Positions 15,505 to 22,540 of a stretch of 38,243 bases of DNA are shown piece by piece. The notes beneath the pieces are model-generated. The model searched no databases. It saw only the letters and a program-made list of their open reading frames with translations, and was not told the origin of the DNA. The position numbers and the translations under genes were made by a program. Position 1 is the stretch's first letter; the number at the start of each line of letters is the position of its first letter. The stretch is from a virus: positions 1 through 38,243 of IMG/VR virus record IMGVR_UViG_3300007960_000007; one strand, given 5' to 3'.

Positions 15505-15668
15505 CCGCCTCCCAACGCGCTAAACAGCTGGGGGCTAAAAGCCTCCAGCAAGTTGCCGGCGAGTACGGCTACACAGTTCAGGGTATGCGCAAGATGCATG
15601 GCGACTACCCTGATCGGTTTGAGATCATTGTCCTTGGTGTTGTCGCCAAGATGGAGAAAAACAAATGA
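15501..15668 (+). CDS. 55-residue HTH-like protein, paralogue A
   Basis: 55 residues (MTASQRAKQLGAKSLQQVAG...). The segment AKSLQQVAGEYGYTVQGMRK reads like the helix-turn-helix of small phage regulators, where LQQVA is the first helix, a Gly turn follows, and TVQGM is the recognition helix. The following gene is a clear paralogue (about 24 identical positions by eye). ATG overlaps the previous stop and its own stop overlaps the next ATG. It may regulate the island or late genes; function is inferred only from shape. Confidence 0.65.
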   Translation: MTASQRAKQLGAKSLQQVAGEYGYTVQGMRKMHGDYPDRFEIIVLGVVAKMEKNK

Positions 15669-15832
15669 CCACCCCAGCGCGCCGAGCCAAAGAGCTCGGC
15701 ACTACACTGCAGCAGGCGGCGGATGCTTATGGATGCACCCGCCAGAACCTGGAAGCAAAATTTAAAAGCAATCAGCAGCAGTTTGACATTATTTGTCGAG
15801 GTGTTGCGGCAACAATGGAGCAGTCAAAATGA
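15665..15832 (+). CDS. 55-residue HTH-like protein, paralogue B
   Basis: 55 residues (MTTPARRAKELGTTLQQAAD...), tandem partner of the preceding gene. Shared positions include RAKxLG, LQQ, AxxYGxT, FxII, GVxAxME and the final K. The two begin and end with the same overlaps, so the pair arose by tandem duplication and then diverged. HTH-like as for paralogue A; a heterodimer or two operator specificities are possible. Overlaps the micro-lipoprotein ATG at its end. Confidence 0.65.
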   Translation: MTTPARRAKELGTTLQQAADAYGCTRQNLEAKFKSNQQQFDIICRGVAATMEQSK

Positions 15833-15906
15833 AAAAATTCGCATTAATAATCATTGCCCTCGCGGTTATCGCTTGCGGTGAGTCATTGGTGGAGATGGTG
15901 TTATGA
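15829..15906 (+). CDS. 25-residue micro-lipoprotein
   Basis: A 25-codon frame coupled by 4-bp overlaps on both sides. It starts MKKFALIIIALAVIAC, a textbook lipoprotein signal: two lysines, a hydrophobic core and a lipobox ending in Cys16. Only ten residues (from Cys) would remain after processing. It could be a membrane-anchored lipopeptide affecting the envelope, for example exclusion or a degenerate outer-membrane spanin. Its size makes any function speculative. Confidence 0.5.
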   Translation: MKKFALIIIALAVIACGESLVEMVL

Positions 15907-16091
15907 TTGAAAAACACATGGTAATAGGGGGTTTCTACAAATTCAGGTCTCAGCCAGAGATTTTAAAGTACATCGGGAAGAACTTTAGCGGTAACGGATT
16001 CTGGCACCAATTCGAGAGGGTCGGGAAGCATGGAGTATGGTGCGAGCTGCTAGATGATGACTTGAGCATGGTTGTAGAGGTGGCGCCATGA
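15903..16091 (+). CDS. Small hypothetical protein
   Basis: 62 residues (MIEKHMVIGGFYKFRSQPEI...), compact with several aromatic residues and a mostly beta prediction by eye. A second start, Met6, is possible. No known domain. It overlaps neighbours by 4 bp on both sides in accessory island 1. Confidence 0.62.
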   Translation: MIEKHMVIGGFYKFRSQPEILKYIGKNFSGNGFWHQFERVGKHGVWCELLDDDLSMVVEVAP

Positions 16092-16366
16092 AAACAATCC
16101 GCAAAATAGCCAAGCGCATCGGCGCTGAGGCGATACTGGTTACCGAAACCCCAAGCGGCGCGGTGATTGACTTCTACCGCTTCGATGAGGATGATGGAGC
16201 AGAGGTTTACGTAGCCGGTGAATGGCGCTTTAATGGCAATACGCTATCAGGGCTACAGGACTGCGAAAACTTCCACTACATCTACAGCCCTATTCCATGG
16301 TATTACGTGGCGGCTTTCTGGGCTATGATTGGTTGGGCGGTTTGCAGGATGGTGGTGGTGTTATGA
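16088..16366 (+). CDS. Hypothetical protein with C-terminal TM segment
   Basis: 92 residues. A soluble N-terminal part (KTIRKIAKRIGAEAILVTET...) is followed by one strongly hydrophobic C-terminal segment (about 70-92, YYVAAFWAMIGWAVCRMVVVL), which suggests a tail-anchored inner-membrane protein facing the cytoplasm. No family recognised. ATG overlaps the previous stop and the stop overlaps the next ATG. Confidence 0.65.
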   Translation: MKTIRKIAKRIGAEAILVTETPSGAVIDFYRFDEDDGAEVYVAGEWRFNGNTLSGLQDCENFHYIYSPIPWYYVAAFWAMIGWAVCRMVVVL

Positions 16367-16593
16367 CGGCCCGCAACATCGTAATGGTAATGCTGCTTGC
16401 TATAATCCTGCTGCTGCTGTGGATGCACAGCGATGTCAGGGCTATAAGCAAGCGGCTAGAGGCCATCGAGAACGATTTGCAGTGGTGCATATGGGAACAC
16501 GACAACCACAATACGAAACTAATCAAAGGCGGCAAGTCGGCCGAGAAATTCCGGCGCGACATTGGGCGGCCTAGTGATGATGGAAGGTGTTAA
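16363..16593 (+). CDS. Small N-terminally anchored protein, spanin-like shape
   Basis: 76 residues. One N-terminal TM (about 5-21, NIVMVMLLAIILLLLWM) is followed by a short coiled coil (DVRAISKRLEAIENDL) and a basic tail. That is the layout of an inner-membrane spanin (Rz-like), and a micro-lipoprotein lies three genes upstream. The location far from the endolysin and the very short partner argue against this, so I leave it as a membrane-anchored protein of unknown role. Confidence 0.6.
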   Translation: MTARNIVMVMLLAIILLLLWMHSDVRAISKRLEAIENDLQWCIWEHDNHNTKLIKGGKSAEKFRRDIGRPSDDGRC

Positions 16594-17637
16594 GTGCCAC
16601 TAAACGATGAATTGCTTTCTCATCATATAAGCACGCTCAAGCACGGAACGGCGGTTGGTAATGCCGCCAAGCCGTATGTTGAAGCAATGAAGGCCATTGT
16701 GCGCAAGCGCGTGGCCGGATTCGATAGCGAGAAGCGCACGGCAGCTAGGCTGGAAAAGCTAATCGAACGGCTTGCCAAGGAACTGGAGAAGCCCGCAGGC
16801 GAGTACCGCGAGGAGCTGCGAAAGGCTTTGCGTGAGTTTGCCAGGTATGAAGCGACATATCAGGCCACCACCATCGGCGGCTGGATTGGCGTGGACATGG
16901 TAGCGCCGACAGTGGCGCAAGTATGGGCGGCTGCGAAGTTTGAGCCGCTTAAGCTGGAGAATGGCCCAATAGACTTTGAGAGGCTGATTGATAAGTGGGG
17001 GCCGGATGAGGTCGCTAGGCTGTCAATGGGCGTCAAGGCTGGATTCACGCAGGGCTTGCCGACAAAGGCAATTATTAAGCAGGTGGTTGATGCTGGAGGC
17101 CTTGCCGACATATCCATGCGCAATGCCATGACAAACGCGCAGACACTGGTTGCGCATGTTGCCAACGAGGCGCGATTTGAGACGTACAAAGAAAATGATG
17201 ATGTGGTGATTGGCTATACTTGGGTTTCCACGCTTGACAGCCGCACCAGCGATATTTGCCGCAGCCGCGATGGTCAAGTTTACCTGTTCAAAAACAGCAA
17301 TAACCCAAAGCCGCCAGCGCACTATCGCTGCCGCTCAACCACGGAGCCCAAATTGGCACCAGAATTTGACATATTTGACGAAGGCGCGACTAGGGCTAGC
17401 GCAGGCGGCCAAGTCAGTGCTGAGATGACTTATTACGAATGGATGAAAACCAGGCCGGCCGAAGTGCAGGATGTAATTCTTGGCAAAACCAAAGGCCTGA
17501 TATTCCGCAACTCCGGCATCAGCGCCGAGGAGTTCAGGAAAATCAGCGTTGATGACCTTGGGCAGCCGCTGACTATTGAGGAAATGGCGGCTAAGGATAA
17601 AAGGATTGCGGAGTACTTGAGGGGGCAAAATGGGTGA
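16594..17637 (+). CDS. Minor head protein, SPP1 gp7/MuF-like
   Basis: 347 residues from GTG, with GGAAGG 6 nt upstream and directly after the previous stop. The region at about 205-250 (TWVSTLDSRTSDICRSRDGQ... and PPAHYRCRSTTEP) is the conserved MuF/SPP1 gp7 motif with its two Cys and the PPxHxxCR block. The N-terminus is helical. In SPP1 and Mu this protein binds portal inside the procapsid and affects DNA ejection. It should directly follow the portal gene but here is separated from it by the island of seven small genes. Confidence 0.88.
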   Translation: MPLNDELLSHHISTLKHGTAVGNAAKPYVEAMKAIVRKRVAGFDSEKRTAARLEKLIERLAKELEKPAGEYREELRKALREFARYEATYQATTIGGWIGVDMVAPTVAQVWAAAKFEPLKLENGPIDFERLIDKWGPDEVARLSMGVKAGFTQGLPTKAIIKQVVDAGGLADISMRNAMTNAQTLVAHVANEARFETYKENDDVVIGYTWVSTLDSRTSDICRSRDGQVYLFKNSNNPKPPAHYRCRSTTEPKLAPEFDIFDEGATRASAGGQVSAEMTYYEWMKTRPAEVQDVILGKTKGLIFRNSGISAEEFRKISVDDLGQPLTIEEMAAKDKRIAEYLRGQNG

Positions 17638-17899
17638 AGTGATACGTTTGTTTGGGAGTCAGGAAGAAAAAGACCAAATCCAGTACATCGTGGATGACTC
17701 CGGCGTAATAGGCGTGAAGCATGCTGGGTGCGGAATGTCTATATGTAGAGACGGGGAAGTCGCTGAGATTTCTTGCGAAGAGAAAGTGGTGACAACCATA
17801 AGCAGGGATGAGTTAAGCCCGTTACTACTATCATGGATTTTGACAGACAGCCCGCATCTTATTGGCAATCTAATAGAAAGCTTGCAATCAACAAAATAA
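17630..17899 (+). CDS. Small hypothetical protein
   Basis: 89 residues (MGEVIRLFGSQEEKDQIQYI...), acidic with several beta-strand-like stretches and a C-terminal helix. It overlaps the MuF-like gene by 8 bp, so it is translationally coupled. No known family. It precedes the long non-coding stretch 17900-18436. Confidence 0.65.
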   Translation: MGEVIRLFGSQEEKDQIQYIVDDSGVIGVKHAGCGMSICRDGEVAEISCEEKVVTTISRDELSPLLLSWILTDSPHLIGNLIESLQSTK

Positions 17900-18436
17900 T
17901 TTGTTTTAATGCAGCTAAGCAAAGACGGACGGTAAGCTGGTAGTGCCAATCCGTGCCAGAAATGGAAATTGGTATCAACTCGGCCATTAAGTTGGCACAG
18001 CTGACTGGTTTGTAAATCCCAGAATCAGCCAGTAAAACACCAGCAGAGCAAGCGATTATTTCCGGTCGTGATTGCTCCGCCTAGAGGCGTAAAATTTAGG
18101 GTTTTGTCGAGACCCGCGCAGCCCACAGTGCGCTATCTGTGGGGCATATTCGCATGGTGATTGCTTCGACAGACCACACGGCAATCTCTAACCGTGAGCG
18201 GGGTGAGAAGATAGAGACAATCACCAGTCGAATGTGCCAAGCAGCTTTCAGTGAATTGTTAGCAACCACTGGACTTGCGCAGATGGGCGAGCGCATCAAG
18301 ATGTAGCCTGCACATATCAGCGGCAACCAACGTAAGGAGGTGGTCGTATCTCCCAGCGGTAAGGGCAGACCCGCACAGCCGAGCCAGTCGAGAGACTCGC
18401 AAAGCTACTTAACCAACTAACAATCGAGGTAAGACT
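17900..18436 (+). ncRNA. Candidate structured non-coding RNA region
   Basis: 537 bp with no convincing gene on either strand but many stems on the plus-strand transcript. (a) GTGCCAA 17943-17949 pairs with TTGGCAC 17992-17998. (b) GCTGA+CTGG 18000-18008 pairs with CCAG 18019-18022 and TCAGC 18025-18029, with a 2-nt bulge. (c) CGCC-TAGA-GGCG 18078-18089. (d) CCCACAG/CTGTGGG 18122-18143. (e) TGGTGATTG 18155-18163 pairs with CAATCACCA 18218-18226, stacked without a gap on its 3' side on TCTCTA 18185-18190 with TAGAGA 18212-18217. A 14-mer AGACCCGCRCAGCC occurs at 18110 and 18367. The density of contiguous stems suggests a folded RNA in the head-gene transcript; an RNA is inferred, not shown. One frame (17953-18306) has only three internal stops, so a decayed gene is an alternative. 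Confidence 0.4.
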
Positions 18437-18697
18437 ATGTTTACAGTTAAGTTTATCAGCCAGTTTGATGACGGAACCAAGTGCGAGCATTCAATCTCCT
18501 GCCCGCATTACTCAGTTTATGACCACGGCAATGGATGTAGTACGGTAACAGTTTACCAGGGATTTACCGAGACTGGCGGTGTTGATTACGAAATCATGAG
18601 TGACGAGTCCGCAGTAGAGGTCAAGTATTCCGGCATTTACTACAACTCCTGCTACATCGAAAACGACACTGGCAAGACGATTAACCGCATTGTGTAG
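18437..18697 (+). CDS. Hypothetical protein of accessory island 2
   Basis: 86 residues (MFTVKFISQFDDGTKCEHSI...), rich in Tyr, Ser, Thr and Asp, with four cysteines, probably an all-beta small domain (for instance YQGFTETGGVDYEIM then VKYSGIYYNSCYIEND). GAGGTAAGACT precedes the ATG. There is no known family. It lies between the structured region and a terminator, isolated from the head genes, and so looks like a moron. Confidence 0.7.
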   Translation: MFTVKFISQFDDGTKCEHSISCPHYSVYDHGNGCSTVTVYQGFTETGGVDYEIMSDESAVEVKYSGIYYNSCYIENDTGKTINRIV

Positions 18698-18702
18698 CAC
18701 AC

Positions 18703-18727
18703 AAGCCGCCTAGCAAGCGGCTTTTTT
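18703..18727 (+). terminator. Intrinsic terminator
   Basis: Stem AAGCCGC (18703-18709) and GCGGCTT (18717-18723) followed by TTTT. It closes accessory island 2 just before the scaffold and capsid genes. Confidence 0.87.
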
Positions 18728-18729
18728 AT

Positions 18730-18757
18730 TTGCATTTGAAAAACAGCCGTATAGAAT
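18730..18757 (+). promoter_or_regulatory. Weak candidate promoter of the scaffold-capsid genes
   Basis: -35 TTGCAT (18730-18735), 16-bp spacer, -10 TAGAAT (18752-18757). The -10 is good and the -35 poor. It lies between the terminator and the scaffold gene, where extra transcription for the abundant capsid protein would be useful. Confidence 0.3.
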
Positions 18758-18798
18758 AGAGTTGACAAATTCCATTAACACATTGAGGCGGGGCCGAT

Positions 18799-19440
18799 AT
18801 GTCAGATGAAACACAAGTGCCAGAGTCAGAGGCTCCAGCACCTAAAAGCTACACCCAAGCAGAGGTCGATGCCTTAGTTGGCGGCCTGAAAACCAAAGTT
18901 GACGAACTGCTGAACGAGAAAAAGAGCGCGGCACAGAAGGCCAAAGATGCTGAGGCCGAGGCTTTGCGGGTGTCGCAGGAGGCGGCCAAGAAGGCTGGCG
19001 AGCTGGACAAGTTCGAGCAGTCTCTGCGCGGCGAGTTCGGCAAGGAGCGTGAGGCGCTGGAAGCCCAGCTCAACGCACTGCGCGGTAACGTGCTTGGCTC
19101 AAGCAAGAAAGCAGTGCTTGGCGGTTTCGCTGGCGACTTTATCGCGCCGGAATCGCTCGACCTCGTGTCGCAGTTGGTTAAAACCGACTTTGACGGCACC
19201 GAGGTTAAAACACAGTTTACCGATTTTGCTGGCAACGTGATTACCACCGACCCAGCGGAGTTCCGTAAGTGGATGGCAAAACATCCTGCTATCAGTCACC
19301 TTATGCGTGCTGATGGCGCATCCGGCGGCGGGGCTGCTGGTGGTAAGGGTAATCCTGTTGGCGGCGGGGCTGCGACAGATAAAAATTCTGTCATTGCAAA
19401 TTGGCGCAATGGCTTGGAATCGCGGCTTAAAAACAACTGA
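18799..19440 (+). CDS. Capsid scaffolding protein
   Basis: 213 residues, the classic scaffold profile: an acidic start (SDETQVPESEAPAPKSYTQAEVDAL), a long Lys/Glu/Ala coiled coil (about 30-100), then a C-terminal domain with a glycine-rich tail (GASGGGAAGGKGNPVGGGA) and a short final helix. It lies directly upstream of the major capsid gene, which is the standard place. It would direct procapsid assembly and leave before DNA packaging. GGGG is 6 nt before the ATG. Confidence 0.85.
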   Translation: MSDETQVPESEAPAPKSYTQAEVDALVGGLKTKVDELLNEKKSAAQKAKDAEAEALRVSQEAAKKAGELDKFEQSLRGEFGKEREALEAQLNALRGNVLGSSKKAVLGGFAGDFIAPESLDLVSQLVKTDFDGTEVKTQFTDFAGNVITTDPAEFRKWMAKHPAISHLMRADGASGGGAAGGKGNPVGGGAATDKNSVIANWRNGLESRLKNN

Positions 19441-19457
19441 CATAAGGAGCGCCTAAT

Positions 19458-20426
19458 ATGGCCCTGTCAAACATGAAAGTATACAACGATGAAATCGTTG
19501 GCCTGTCACTTGAGCTTCTGGCTCAGAATATCAACATCTTCAACGCTGCATCTGGTGGCGCGATTGTGCTTGATTCAAGCTCATGGCGCGGCGATTACAC
19601 CAAGGAGTCATTTTTCCAGACTCTGGCAGGTGCTCAGCGCCGAGTTGACCGTTATGCAGCCAACGGCGCTCAGTCATCAACCGCGCTCGCTCAGGGCGAA
19701 ATGGTTGGTGTCAAAGTGGCTGGCGGCTTTGGCCCTGTGCTGTTCGAGCCATCGCAGTTGAGTTGGCTGCAGCGCAACCCAGAGCAGGCAATCCCTGTAA
19801 TCGCTGAGGGCTTTGCCAACGCACTGTTGGCCGACCAAGTAAACACTGCGGTGGGCGCAGCTGTTGCCGCCATCGGCAATGTTGCCAATCTGGTTAACGA
19901 TGTGTCCGCATCTGCTGGCCTGACCATGAATGTAATCAACGGCTCTCACGCCAAGTTTGGCGACATGTCCGGCATGCTGATTACTGACGTGATGACCGGT
20001 GCCGCCTACCACAAGCTGATTGATAAGGCGCTGACCAACAGCACTCAGCTGTTCCAGGCTGGCAACGTCACCATCATGGAAATCTTGGGTAAGCGCATTG
20101 TGGTTTCAGACATTCCAGCGCTGTATGTGGCCGGAACCCCGAACAAGACAAAGGTTCTGTCCCTGACCGCAGGCGGCATCATTGTTGACAACGCATCTGA
20201 CGTGATTGCCAACCTGGATACCAGCAACGGCAAAAACCGCATTGAAACCACTTGGCAGGCTAATTACACCTTCGGCCTTAAGCTCAAGGGCTTCTCGTGG
20301 GATGTTGCCAACGGCGGCGCAAGCCCAACAGATTCCGAGCTGTTTACCGGCACCAACTGGGACAAGGCTGTTTCCAGTGACAAGCACTGCGCCGGTACGC
20401 TTGCAATCGCTGACGCAGACCAGTAA
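19458..20426 (+). CDS. Major capsid protein
   Basis: 322 residues, gene immediately after the scaffold with an excellent AAGGAG site. Features typical of this capsid group: an N-terminal MALSNMKVYNDEIVGLSLELLAQN-like arm (start MALSNMKVYNDEIVG), GAQRRVDRYAANGAQSS, and a central domain with ADQVNTAVGAAVAAIGN. The C-terminal half contains IMEILGKRIVVSDIPALY and a conserved ETTWQANYTFGLKLKGFSW block. The fold is most likely HK97-like by position and size, though I cannot prove this by eye. It forms the icosahedral shell. Confidence 0.88.
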   Translation: MALSNMKVYNDEIVGLSLELLAQNINIFNAASGGAIVLDSSSWRGDYTKESFFQTLAGAQRRVDRYAANGAQSSTALAQGEMVGVKVAGGFGPVLFEPSQLSWLQRNPEQAIPVIAEGFANALLADQVNTAVGAAVAAIGNVANLVNDVSASAGLTMNVINGSHAKFGDMSGMLITDVMTGAAYHKLIDKALTNSTQLFQAGNVTIMEILGKRIVVSDIPALYVAGTPNKTKVLSLTAGGIIVDNASDVIANLDTSNGKNRIETTWQANYTFGLKLKGFSWDVANGGASPTDSELFTGTNWDKAVSSDKHCAGTLAIADADQ

Positions 20427-20581
20427 TGGATATTTGGTACGAGCCACACCCAGTATCGCCAGAGCGCAAAAAGGAATTGCGCGCTCTTGGTTATAAAATA
20501 ATGGATGTGCAATTCAAGCCAAAAGACGCAGAGCAGGTCGAGGCAGAGGATAAGCCAAAGCGCAAGCCGCGCAGTAAGTAA
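20426..20581 (+). CDS. Small basic-tailed protein after the capsid gene
   Basis: 51 residues, start ATG sharing a base with the capsid stop (TAATG), so its output is tied to capsid translation. The N-terminal part (MDIWYEPHPVSPERKKELRA) is followed by a lysine-rich tail (KPKRKPRSK). Small Lys-rich proteins at this place occur in several siphophages with unknown, possibly head-associated, roles. A terminator follows. Confidence 0.65.
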   Translation: MDIWYEPHPVSPERKKELRALGYKIMDVQFKPKDAEQVEAEDKPKRKPRSK

Positions 20582-20586
20582 AAAAG

Positions 20587-20609
20587 AAGCCCCATCTCTG
20601 GGGCTTTTT
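20587..20609. terminator. Bidirectional terminator
   Basis: AAGCCCC (20587-20593), loop ATCTCT, GGGGCTT (20600-20606), TTT. A-rich sequence on the left makes it work leftward too. It separates the capsid transcript from the convergent accessory island 3. Confidence 0.85.
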
Positions 20610-20611
20610 GT

Positions 20612-20695
20612 TTATTCACACAGCCGATTGGCCTCATAAACACACAGCCAGATTGTCGCCACCATCATAATGGCGAGGATTGTTACTGGGAGCAT
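20612..20695 (-). CDS. 27-residue single-TM microprotein
   Basis: A 27-codon frame that is mostly one hydrophobic segment (MLPVTILAIMMVATIWLCVY) with a short polar end. GGAG lies 8 nt before the ATG, and the start overlaps the end of the upstream gene. It ends just before the bidirectional terminator. Its form is that of small phage membrane peptides, possibly involved in exclusion or regulation of a membrane target. Confidence 0.5.
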   Translation of the reverse strand: MLPVTILAIMMVATIWLCVYEANRLCE

Positions 20696-20880
20696 GGTTG
20701 TTTCTCCACGAAGATTAATTCACAACGATTTTTAACGTCATAGCAGCTTGTGGGTGACTTACCGCATAATTCGGATTTCTTATCCAAATCAAACGCGCAT
20801 CCTTCGCAAGGGTCTATGTTGCTTGGCGCTTTGATTGTGGTATAAACCTTCCCTTCATGCTCAAATTCGTTTTCGTTCAT
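20683..20880 (-). CDS. Small cysteine-rich hypothetical protein
   Basis: 65 residues. Six cysteines (CEGCAF, ELCGK, SCYD, NRCEL, PC) suggest a small metal-binding or disulfide-rich domain. ATG 20880 overlaps the stop of the DUF2591 gene (ATGA). Longer versions upstream would run through that gene in another frame and are unlikely. Function unknown; part of accessory island 3. Confidence 0.65.
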   Translation of the reverse strand: MNENEFEHEGKVYTTIKAPSNIDPCEGCAFDLDKKSELCGKSPTSCYDVKNRCELIFVEKQPCSQ

Positions 20881-21218
20881 GGCTTCACCCCATTCATCAT
20901 CAAAAACACTATTGCGGCGGCGCGGAGTGGGTTGGTTCCGTCTTTTGTGAATCTGTTTCCATAACCATCTCTGCCCAAGCACATCCACACACCGCGAGAA
21001 TCATCTCTTAGCGGGTGCGGCGCTATCGCTATTCTGTTCTCAACAATCAGCGGCCCCATGTCTGACCATGAGTTAATGTCAAACTTGATGATAAATCCAT
21101 TTTCATCCCAGCAGGCAACTCTCGGTTTGTAGTGCTGACCTTCGCACGTACGCAGCCCAAGCAATTCTACGACTTTAAAACAAACCTCAAAATCACTCCA
21201 ATCATCCCAAGTTTTCAT
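20877..21218 (-). CDS. DUF2591 (NinX-like) protein
   Basis: 113 residues. The C-terminal part matches the DUF2591 phage family: MGPLIVENRIAIAPHP, then GNRFTKDGTNPLRAAAIVFL ending LMMNGVKP. The family is common in the accessory regions of enterobacterial phages, and function is not established. ATG 21218 has GAGG 5 nt upstream, better than an ATG at 21236. It is the first gene of the minus-strand accessory island 3, under its own promoter at 21253-21280. Confidence 0.82.
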   Translation of the reverse strand: MKTWDDWSDFEVCFKVVELLGLRTCEGQHYKPRVACWDENGFIIKFDINSWSDMGPLIVENRIAIAPHPLRDDSRGVWMCLGRDGYGNRFTKDGTNPLRAAAIVFLMMNGVKP

Positions 21219-21252
21219 TTCTGCCTCACTAAACAATTAAATTTACACCACC

Positions 21253-21280
21253 AGCATACACCACGCCGCGCAACTGTCAA
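21253..21280 (-). promoter_or_regulatory. Promoter of accessory island 3
   Basis: Read leftward: TTGACA (21280-21275, perfect -35), 16-bp spacer, TATGCT (21258-21253). It fires against the late transcription direction and would express the island constitutively. The sequence resembles the promoter at 25955-25983. Confidence 0.75.
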
Positions 21281-21338
21281 CTGGATTTCCACAACGCATG
21301 GCTGTATTATTTAGCCATTAACAAACGAGGACTTAAGC

Positions 21339-21854
21339 ATGGCCTTAATTGTGGAAGATGGCACCGGGCTCCCCGACTCAGATTCGTATATTTCACTGAC
21401 AGATGCCCGCTCATACGCCGCCGCCTATGGCGTGACACTGCCGACAGACGATACCGCTGCAGAAGTGGCTCTGCGCCAAGGTGCTGCCTATGTGGATATG
21501 CAAGAGGGCTGCTTCACCGGAACCAGGCTAAACGAAACTCAGGCGCTGGCATGGCCTAGATATGGCGCAGTGAATGCCTACGGCTTCGCAATCCCAAGCG
21601 ATAGCGTGCCTGCGGCGATGAAGTATGCTCAAGTGTACGCTGCTGCGGAATATGGCGCTGGCACTGATGTACGCGCAACCGATGATGGCAAAGGTATTGC
21701 CAGCGAGGAAGTTGTTGGCGCGGTCAAGGTGTCGTATTTCGACAACGGCAAAACTGGCGGCTCGGTGGTTATCACCAAGGCAATGGACGCGCTTAAGCCG
21801 CTGCTGGTGGCTTGTGGCAATAACGGATTTAGCTTTAGAGTGGGGCGCGCATAA
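21339..21854 (+). CDS. Head-tail connector (DnaT-like family)
   Basis: 171 residues. MALIVEDGTGLPDSDSYISL, then EVALRQGAAYVDMQE and RLNETQALAWPR, are hallmarks of phage proteins annotated as putative DnaT-like ssDNA-binding proteins. Their genomic place, between capsid and tail-terminator genes, shows that they are head-completion or connector proteins. It likely binds below the portal. The database name DnaT should not be read as a replication role here. Confidence 0.8.
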   Translation: MALIVEDGTGLPDSDSYISLTDARSYAAAYGVTLPTDDTAAEVALRQGAAYVDMQEGCFTGTRLNETQALAWPRYGAVNAYGFAIPSDSVPAAMKYAQVYAAAEYGAGTDVRATDDGKGIASEEVVGAVKVSYFDNGKTGGSVVITKAMDALKPLLVACGNNGFSFRVGRA

Positions 21855-22540
21855 TGGCACAGGATAAAGCGGCGCTGGCCGCACTGATTAACAGCAATCT
21901 GCCGGATAATACCACTGGGCAAATCACGCCGCAGAAGCACCGTGAAGTGTCAACGCAGGTGATGGACTCGGCAGTTAACACTGTCGAGACTGGCGCACAG
22001 TCAGTGGCTGGGCTGGTTGATTTCACTGGCGGCCTACAGTCTGGCGGAGCTGATGTAATCACTGGCGCGCGCGAAGTCGAGGTTCTGCGGGCTGCGTCAA
22101 CGGCAGCAAGTCAAGCGCCGTCAGCAGTAGGTACGCCACTTCAAATCGAGTTTGGTGCGGCACAAGTCGGGATTGGCGTGTCACTAAGCGTTGCTGGGGC
22201 CATCACATGCACCGAAACTGGCAACTATGCTCTGCGATTCAAGCTGCAGAAGGGCCGCACAGGCGCGAGCGGCACAAGCATCCTAATGTCCCGCATCCTG
22301 GTAAACGGCTCGCAAGTAGGCATCAGCTCGGCTGCGCGCATGACTTCGGCGGAGGCCATCTACATCGTGGAATCTCGCGTTGCTGCATCGCTAACCGCTG
22401 GAGATGTGGTAACGCTGCAAATCATCCGTGACAGCGCTGGAGCAAACTTTGGCGGCCTGTATTCGGTGGCATCAAGCCATGGCTGGAATCTTGCGCCAAC
22501 CGCCTTGCTGGTGGTGTCGCGCATAGAGGGTGATGTATGA
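21854..22540 (+). CDS. Head fibre or decoration-like protein
   Basis: 228 residues. The N-terminus (AALAALINSNLPDNTTGQIT, then PQKHREVSTQVMDS) resembles the short attachment peptide found at the start of many phage fibre and head-fibre proteins. The C-terminal about 130 residues form a likely jelly-roll (IEFGAAQVGIGVSLSVAGAI... VSRIEGDV). The position among connector genes favours a head decoration or fibre, possibly for surface binding. The start shares a base with the previous stop (TAATG). Confidence 0.65.
   Translation: MAQDKAALAALINSNLPDNTTGQITPQKHREVSTQVMDSAVNTVETGAQSVAGLVDFTGGLQSGGADVITGAREVEVLRAASTAASQAPSAVGTPLQIEFGAAQVGIGVSLSVAGAITCTETGNYALRFKLQKGRTGASGTSILMSRILVNGSQVGISSAARMTSAEAIYIVESRVAASLTAGDVVTLQIIRDSAGANFGGLYSVASSHGWNLAPTALLVVSRIEGDV

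Noticed and set aside
17940-18031. tRNA-like look (CTGGTTTGTAAATCCCAG followed by ...GCCA)
   Set aside because: No consistent acceptor, D and anticodon stems can be built around it, and the T-arm lacks the normal TTCRA loop. The hairpin pairs better as GCTGACTGG with CCAGAATCAGC.
18155-18230. Group I intron core, suggested by AGAAGATAGAGAC
   Set aside because: No matching P7 5' strand upstream, no P3/P4 arrangement, and flanking genes are complete rather than split.
17953-18306. One plus-strand frame with protein-like wording
   Set aside because: It contains three stop codons and no ribosome site; the longest uninterrupted part has no good start. Kept only as the alternative that the region is a decayed gene.
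18762-18767. Perfect TTGACA before the scaffold gene as a promoter
   Set aside because: No -10 box at 15-19 bp downstream; the ribosome site and start codon follow instead.
21339-21854. Replication role implied by the DnaT-like family name
   Set aside because: Placement among capsid and tail-connector genes indicates a head-tail connector.
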